Positions 59,917-64,000 of a stretch of DNA of 64,000 nucleotides are shown piece by piece. Origin of the DNA: Gentiana macrophylla (Eukaryota; Streptophyta; Magnoliopsida; Gentianales; Gentianaceae). The DNA is taken from the NCBI GenBank assembly GCA_026214975.1, contig JAOBSW010000592.1, forward strand, positions 1-64,000, given 5' to 3'. A model generated the notes under the pieces. The model did no database searches. It was given only the letters and a program-made list of their open reading frames with translations, and was not told where the DNA came from. Position numbers and translations under genes: made by a program. Numbering within the stretch: position 1 is the stretch's first letter; the number at the start of each line of letters is the position of its first letter.

Positions 59917-60633
59917 TGTTAGAAAATCTACGTGGGAACGCAGTGAATTCAAAAATTTATTTCTATCGACCCAAGATCGACTTCGTTTAAGCAATAAACA
60001 AACAAGTAGTAGACGGTGGTTACCTTGGTTGATCTAAAAGATCGACGCTTTGACCGTCTAAGGAGAGTAGTTCTGCATAGAGCCGCCCAAGTGTTCGGCC
60101 TCTACCGCTAGTCCACACGAACAGCCCGCTGGAATCCCATCATGGATTGCTATTGGAAAACTCCGGTTGCTAGACCGGTCTTTTTCCCCTCTCTCCAACT
60201 CTCTATAGGATGCTCTCTAATTTTACACAAGAACTATTAGTTCTTGGAATTGTGATGTACAAAAGAGCTTGACACCCACCTCCCTTTTATAATGGATGTG
60301 GCGCCCCAAGAGGTGTGGAGGAGAAGAAAACATTTTCCCAATAAAATAAGGAAAATATAATTGATTGATTTATCTCATTTATTACAATATCTCATATTAA
60401 ATAAATCTAGGATATTGCCAATATCTCATATTGAATATTTCCAAGATATTGTCAATATCTTATATTGACAATATTTATCTTTTATTATATTACCATAAAT
60501 CAATTTACACATGTGTATATATCACATATATATATAACACACATAAATCTATTAATATATATATTATACAAACATGCGCTGCATAGTACCAACTTGCACT
60601 TTTGCACACACGCACTCATGAGTATTATTTATA
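59917..60633 (-). repeat. 5' LTR of element D, truncated
   Basis: Matches 52445 to about 53153. The match ends at TTATTTATA, where the Helitron-like end begins. Confidence 0.9.
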
Positions 60634-60660
60634 CTAGTAGGGAACCCGTGCGATGCACGG
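60634..60660 (-). terminator. Helitron 3' hairpin and CTAG end
   Basis: Palindrome CCGTGC-ATC-GCACGG followed at short distance by CTAG. In Helitrons this hairpin marks the end of rolling-circle transposition. Confidence 0.7.
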
Positions 60661-60990
60661 AGAACGTTTATTTTGAAAAGTCGATATGTGTATGTAGAAA
60701 TTCGTAGATACTGTATTAATTACAGAGCTATTTAAGTGAAACCAAAATTAAAAAAATGGCATAAATGAAATATTTTCAATGATATACGTGTAGGTAGAAA
60801 TTTGTAGATATTGCAGTAATTGAAGAGCTATGTAAGTGAAACAAAGATAACCAAAAAAGAGATGGCATGAATGAAATATTTACAATGAAATATAAAAGTG
60901 TAAACATCTGTCGTAGTAATGAGAATGAAAAGTAGCGTAGGTTCACTTAAAAGCGAACGTGAGATTGCACAACAACCATCACAATAAAGT

Positions 60991-62291
60991 TTACTTAACA
61001 CCTGGAATAAAAAAGTCAAAGAAAATATGTGAGCATGTGAAAGAAAAATGAGGAAAAAAAATGTATAAATAAAGGAGGTTAAACGTCTTACATGAGGTGT
61101 TGTTTTGTTCACGTTTACGTTTGAAAGCCTGAGTGCATGCATCCAACCAATTTACTTTCAAAACATAAGCAACTTTTAGTGGTGTTGTAAACTGTGGCGT
61201 TGAAGGAGTGTATACAATGAACGTGTATCGTGCTCCTTCGCAACGTTTCAAATGATCCTCGAAAGTGCGATGACCATCTCCCTGTAATTGTGTAAAATTT
61301 AATAATATAAAAGTCCAAAAACGATAATTGAAAATAGGTGTTGAAATAAAAAGTAGAGAGAAAAGTACCAGTGTCAACATATTCTGTAAAGACTGAGCGG
61401 GAGAACGAAGCACATAGTCGGCACTTCCGTCAGGCAAGCAAAGGGTAGTGGTGTCGGATTGGTCCATAATATCAACACGAACACAGTAACTAAAAAAACG
61501 AACACGTTAGGAGAAACAATGAATGTGAGATGGTGTGGAGTATAATAATGTGTATGTACCGCACGATGGGAGTCACTTGCTTATTGCAAGTATAGCAATA
61601 GATGCAGCCATCAACATCAATCACATCGTTCTTACAATGCATGCATGCCTCATAAAACATGTCATTTCTGTGGATATGCTTGATTGTAGCCACACAACGG
61701 AAATGGTTGACTGCAATAACATGAACTTTTTTAAATATGAACAACGTAAATGAATATATAATATAGAAATAAAGTCATCAAACGTAAACGCATACATTTG
61801 GGACAAACTTAAGGTCGGATATTCTAGCAGACTTTGAATTAGCAATCATAAGTTTGATGTTGGTTTTATGTGGTGAGTCGCGTATCCATCGACCATACCA
61901 GGCACATGCATTGGATTTGTACTGTAATGTTGTTTAACGTTGAGAATTTAATATTATATATGAGACACTATTTACAAAGAACAATAATAAATGCATAATT
62001 ACACCACATACCATGTAATGGACGGTCTCGCATAAGTTCCATTCAGAATCTACATATATTGTAGTAAACGGTGTTGTGGACAATGTTGTCCCTATGCAAT
62101 ATAAATAAAGGAGACTGGTTACCAAAGTCATTAAGAAGAAAAATAACCGACATGTCACAGGCATACCCTCATAGTCTATTATTGAGACACCACACGCCAG
62201 TAAGGTTCGGTTGGCCTCAATATTGCTTGATAAAATGTCCCCATAGTGAGTGGCAAAATTTCCCAACAATGTCATACGCATCATTGTCATG
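60991..62291 (-). CDS. Replication protein A 70-kDa subunit-like gene, spliced
   Basis: Minus-strand exons with canonical GT-AG borders: 62291-62167, 62091-62012, 61921-61796, 61710-61560, 61489-61369, 61281-61092 and 61001-60991 (stop TAA). The first two give MTLLGNFATHYGDIL and, after splicing, an EGTTLSTTPFTTIYV segment, as in RPA OB-fold B. The fourth carries the zinc ribbon of the RPA C-terminal domain, YEACMHCKNDVIDV and then YCYTCNKQV. It is joined to the fifth, VRYCVRVDIMDQSDT, and the sixth gives a YTFIVYTPS strand. RPA binds single-stranded DNA in the nucleus. The first 200-300 residues of a full RPA70 are missing here or diverged, and the phase between exons three and four does not match, which suggests decay or another splice site. 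Confidence 0.7.
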
Positions 62292-62386
62292 CTGTTATAT
62301 GTTTTGTGTTACAATATGAGGAAGCAAGGAAGTATAAAGTGTTTATGTACAAAATATGAAGTTGTAAAGCGTTCATTGACATACCT

Positions 62387-62762
62387 GCAGGTGGAACATA
62401 CTCAGCAGTAGTAAAATGTACTACATCAACAGGAATAGGCTCATCCCGTGGAGCATCAGTGGGGTCAAGGGTGACAGGGACATCTACCAAATTGTCGTCT
62501 GTAAATAGATGGAATGACAATCTATTAATAACCAATATACGGCTTTTGTTATGTATAAAAATGTCAACAAATTGCATTAATTAAGGAAGAAAGCAAGAAG
62601 GGGAACGTACCTTCTCTTGACGTAGCAGGGGACATCGTAGACTCATCATCCGAAAAGAACGACACGACGCCTTTTGGATCCAACGGGTTGGTAAATGTAT
62701 GAGTCCATCTTTGTGGGAAATAGGTATGAGTAGAGTGGTAGGTGTTACGTGATATTCCAACT
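62387..62762 (-). CDS. Two exon-like segments upstream of the RPA gene
   Basis: Exon-like 62762-62611 encodes a segment with FTNPLDPKGVVSFFSDDEST and ends at donor AGGTACGTT. Exon-like 62498-62387 starts after acceptor TTTACAG, encodes DNLVDVPVTLDPTDAPRDEP and ends at donor CAGGTATGT. The two join in frame. Joining to the RPA exon at 62291 gives an immediate stop, so their link is unresolved. The acidic, proline-rich sequence has no family I recognise. Confidence 0.45.
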
Positions 62763-62768
62763 TGAAAT

Positions 62769-62769
62769 G

Positions 62770-62803
<34 letters not shown>
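62769..62803. repeat. Poly(A) run, about 34 bp
   Basis: Uninterrupted A homopolymer on the plus strand. Confidence 0.95.
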
Positions 62804-62804
<1 letters not shown>

Positions 62805-63690
62805 TATAAGTTGAGAAAAAATAAGTGTTAGGTATATTTGTTGAAGCAAGTTAATGAATATCTATTTTAATTAGATAAAAAGTAAATTAAGTAAGTTTTT
62901 TATTATTTAATTAATTATGTGGTTGTATGTAATTAAGTTAAGTTAGCACATAATTATATAAGTTTGGTTATTAGTACATAAACATTTAAGTATTTGTAAG
63001 TAGTATAGTGTGTTTAATTATGACATACTATGGATACTTGGTAAGTAGTTTGTGTAAGTACATGTATGTCACATTAAGATTTTGATTTTATAAGTATGTG
63101 AAATTATATTTGTCATCAAATCACTCTAATAATAATGTGTCATATGAGTTTGTTATAACTACAATATTATAAGATTAATTAAAGTATTTACAATACTTAA
63201 TTTTTCCTAAAGTCTGTTAATGGAGTCCGACTTTTACATTTGTTCGTCGGGTCAAGTGATACAAATCGGATGAATCGATTGTTTTTAATATTGAAATACA
63301 TAAACATCTTATATAATGTCACACCGTATAATATATGTATACCATATACATAGTAAATCCCTCCTACCTGCAAGTTAAATAAACCCACTTTCCTAGAAAC
63401 ATGCCCCACCCCATTAAATTCCTCCACTTTCCTAGAAATTTCTAGGAGGACGTCTTTATCTCCACTTTCCTATTCCTATTCTCATATTTTATTCTCCCCA
63501 AAAGTCTTCATGTCTTCTATCTCATCGTTCGTGTGTGTGGAAGCTACCTTCTTCCATGAGAAACCATCTATGGTTTGGAATAAAATTTCTTCTATTTCCC
63601 ACCAGAAATATATATGTGATGTGAAGCCTCTGCAACACCTGGATGTATGTTTCTAATGAAAAGAATGTTCCTTTCAATGCTATATCAGCA
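62804..63690. other. AT-rich DNA, no gene recognised
   Basis: Mostly A/T with TTAATTA and TAAGTTA motifs to about 63200, then mixed sequence with two CCACTTTCCTAGAAA copies (about 63386 and 63424). No transposon end was identified. Confidence 0.5.
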
Positions 63691-63697
63691 GAAACTT

Positions 63698-64000
63698 CGT
63701 TCTGTGAAGGTAGATCGTTTTCATCTGATGAATATATGGAAGTGAGGCCTATGAAGGAATATCTGAGGCCTATGATGTCCGAATCAAACAATGAACCTGT
63801 TGATCTGCCATATCAGGGAAGATTTCTATGCGATTTTATGGTTTTCTGTCTTTATATTCTCATCTTGACATTCCGATTTGTAAAAAGAATCAGTCTTTTA
63901 CATTTGTGATTTCGTTCCATGAAAGGTAGATGTCGTTTTAATCTCGAGGAACATATGGGCGAGGCCTATGAAGGAATAAGCGAGGCCTATGATGTCCGAA
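63698..64000. repeat. Start of a tandem repeat of about 220 bp
   Basis: The segment with GAGGCCTATGAAGGAATA and GAGGCCTATGATGTCCGAA at about 63743-63784 recurs at about 63962-64000. The upstream GAAGGTAGATCG also recurs, 220 bp later. The second copy is cut by the window edge. Confidence 0.75.

Larger units (their letters stand above)
52445..60633 (-). mobile_element. Element D: large Copia-type LTR element without coding region
   Basis: The left (3') LTR is 52445-54461 (2017 bp). The right (5') LTR begins at 59917 and is cut at 60633 by the Helitron-like end after 717 bp. The minus-strand LTR runs from TGTTGAAATAG to GATTTTCCTAACA. The PPT and an initiator-Met-type PBS are in place. The 5.4-kb interior shows no gag, RT or integrase motif, so the element fits the LARD class of non-autonomous elements. 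It interrupts the RNase H of element E; the candidate target site is CTTTT (52440-52444), whose partner is not in view. Confidence 0.85.
60634..62762 (-). mobile_element. Helitron-like element, 3' end plus RPA gene; 5' end not found
   Basis: Read on the minus strand, the element ends with the hairpin CCGTGCATCGCACGG (60646-60660), eight bases, and CTAG followed by T in context (60634-60637). This is the 3' structure of Helitrons, which insert between A and T; here the left flank is A and the LTR of element D supplies the TA-rich target. Plant Helitrons commonly carry RPA genes, and an RPA70-like gene lies just upstream on the same strand. The 5' end was not located, so the right limit given is only that of the last exon-like segment. 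No Rep/helicase was seen. Confidence 0.65.

Overview
This window is repeat-rich nuclear DNA from a plant, probably a eudicot. The evidence is its inventory of plant-type mobile elements: Tat-lineage Ty3/gypsy and Copia LTR elements with initiator-Met-type primer sites, a Stowaway MITE, a hAT MITE, a CACTA terminus and a Helitron-like 3' end beside a replication protein A gene. Base composition is strongly AT-rich. I cannot name the species and see no clearly intact ordinary host gene. No rRNA, tRNA or CRISPR array was recognised.

Layout. (1) 1-15764 is an uninterrupted satellite array with a monomer of about 170 bp, roughly 93 copies, each built from five 30-39 bp subunits that start with the same octamer. 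(2) 15765-21545 is low-copy-looking DNA with a possible first exon, a broken ABCC transporter exon, a hAT MITE that contains two minisatellites, and a CACTA-like terminus. (3) 21546-38272 is a degenerate Copia-derived repeat (called F) broken up by nested insertions: LTR element A (21883-36297, duplication CTTCT), which contains gypsy element B (24332-33976, duplication TAATA), and then a solo LTR (36371-38064, duplication ACCAT). (4) 38977-46313 is a complete but frame-broken Copia element C (duplication ACGCA). (5) 46319-52290 holds a second copy of F, LTR-like remnants, a Copia solo LTR (49050-50780, duplication ACAAT), a Stowaway MITE and the 3' end of Copia element E. (6) 52445-60633 is a large Copia-type element D with 2 kb LTRs and no recognisable gag-pol. 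It was inserted into E and its right LTR was cut by a Helitron-like end at 60634. (7) 60634-64000 carries a spliced RPA70-like gene on the minus strand, then AT-rich DNA and the start of another repeat.

How the parts relate. Insertion order can be read from the nesting: B is younger than A, A is younger than F; the Helitron end is younger than D, D is younger than E. Element B has the full Tat plan: gag, protease, RT, RNase H, a second RNase H, integrase, a 97-bp tandem array and an antisense intron-containing extra ORF. Element A is the least ordinary element. It has LTRs, PBS, PPT and a target duplication, but no gag or pol. Instead it holds a Ulp1-type cysteine protease gene (same strand as A, introns retained) and an antisense ORF of the type annotated as plant transposon protein. 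The best candidates for something undescribed are element A, the five-part satellite with its linked subunit variants, the MITE with telomere-like repeats, and the hairpin cluster in the leader of element D.

Coordinates of LTR ends, target duplications and splice sites were read directly from the sequence. Family names rest on motif recognition without a database search.
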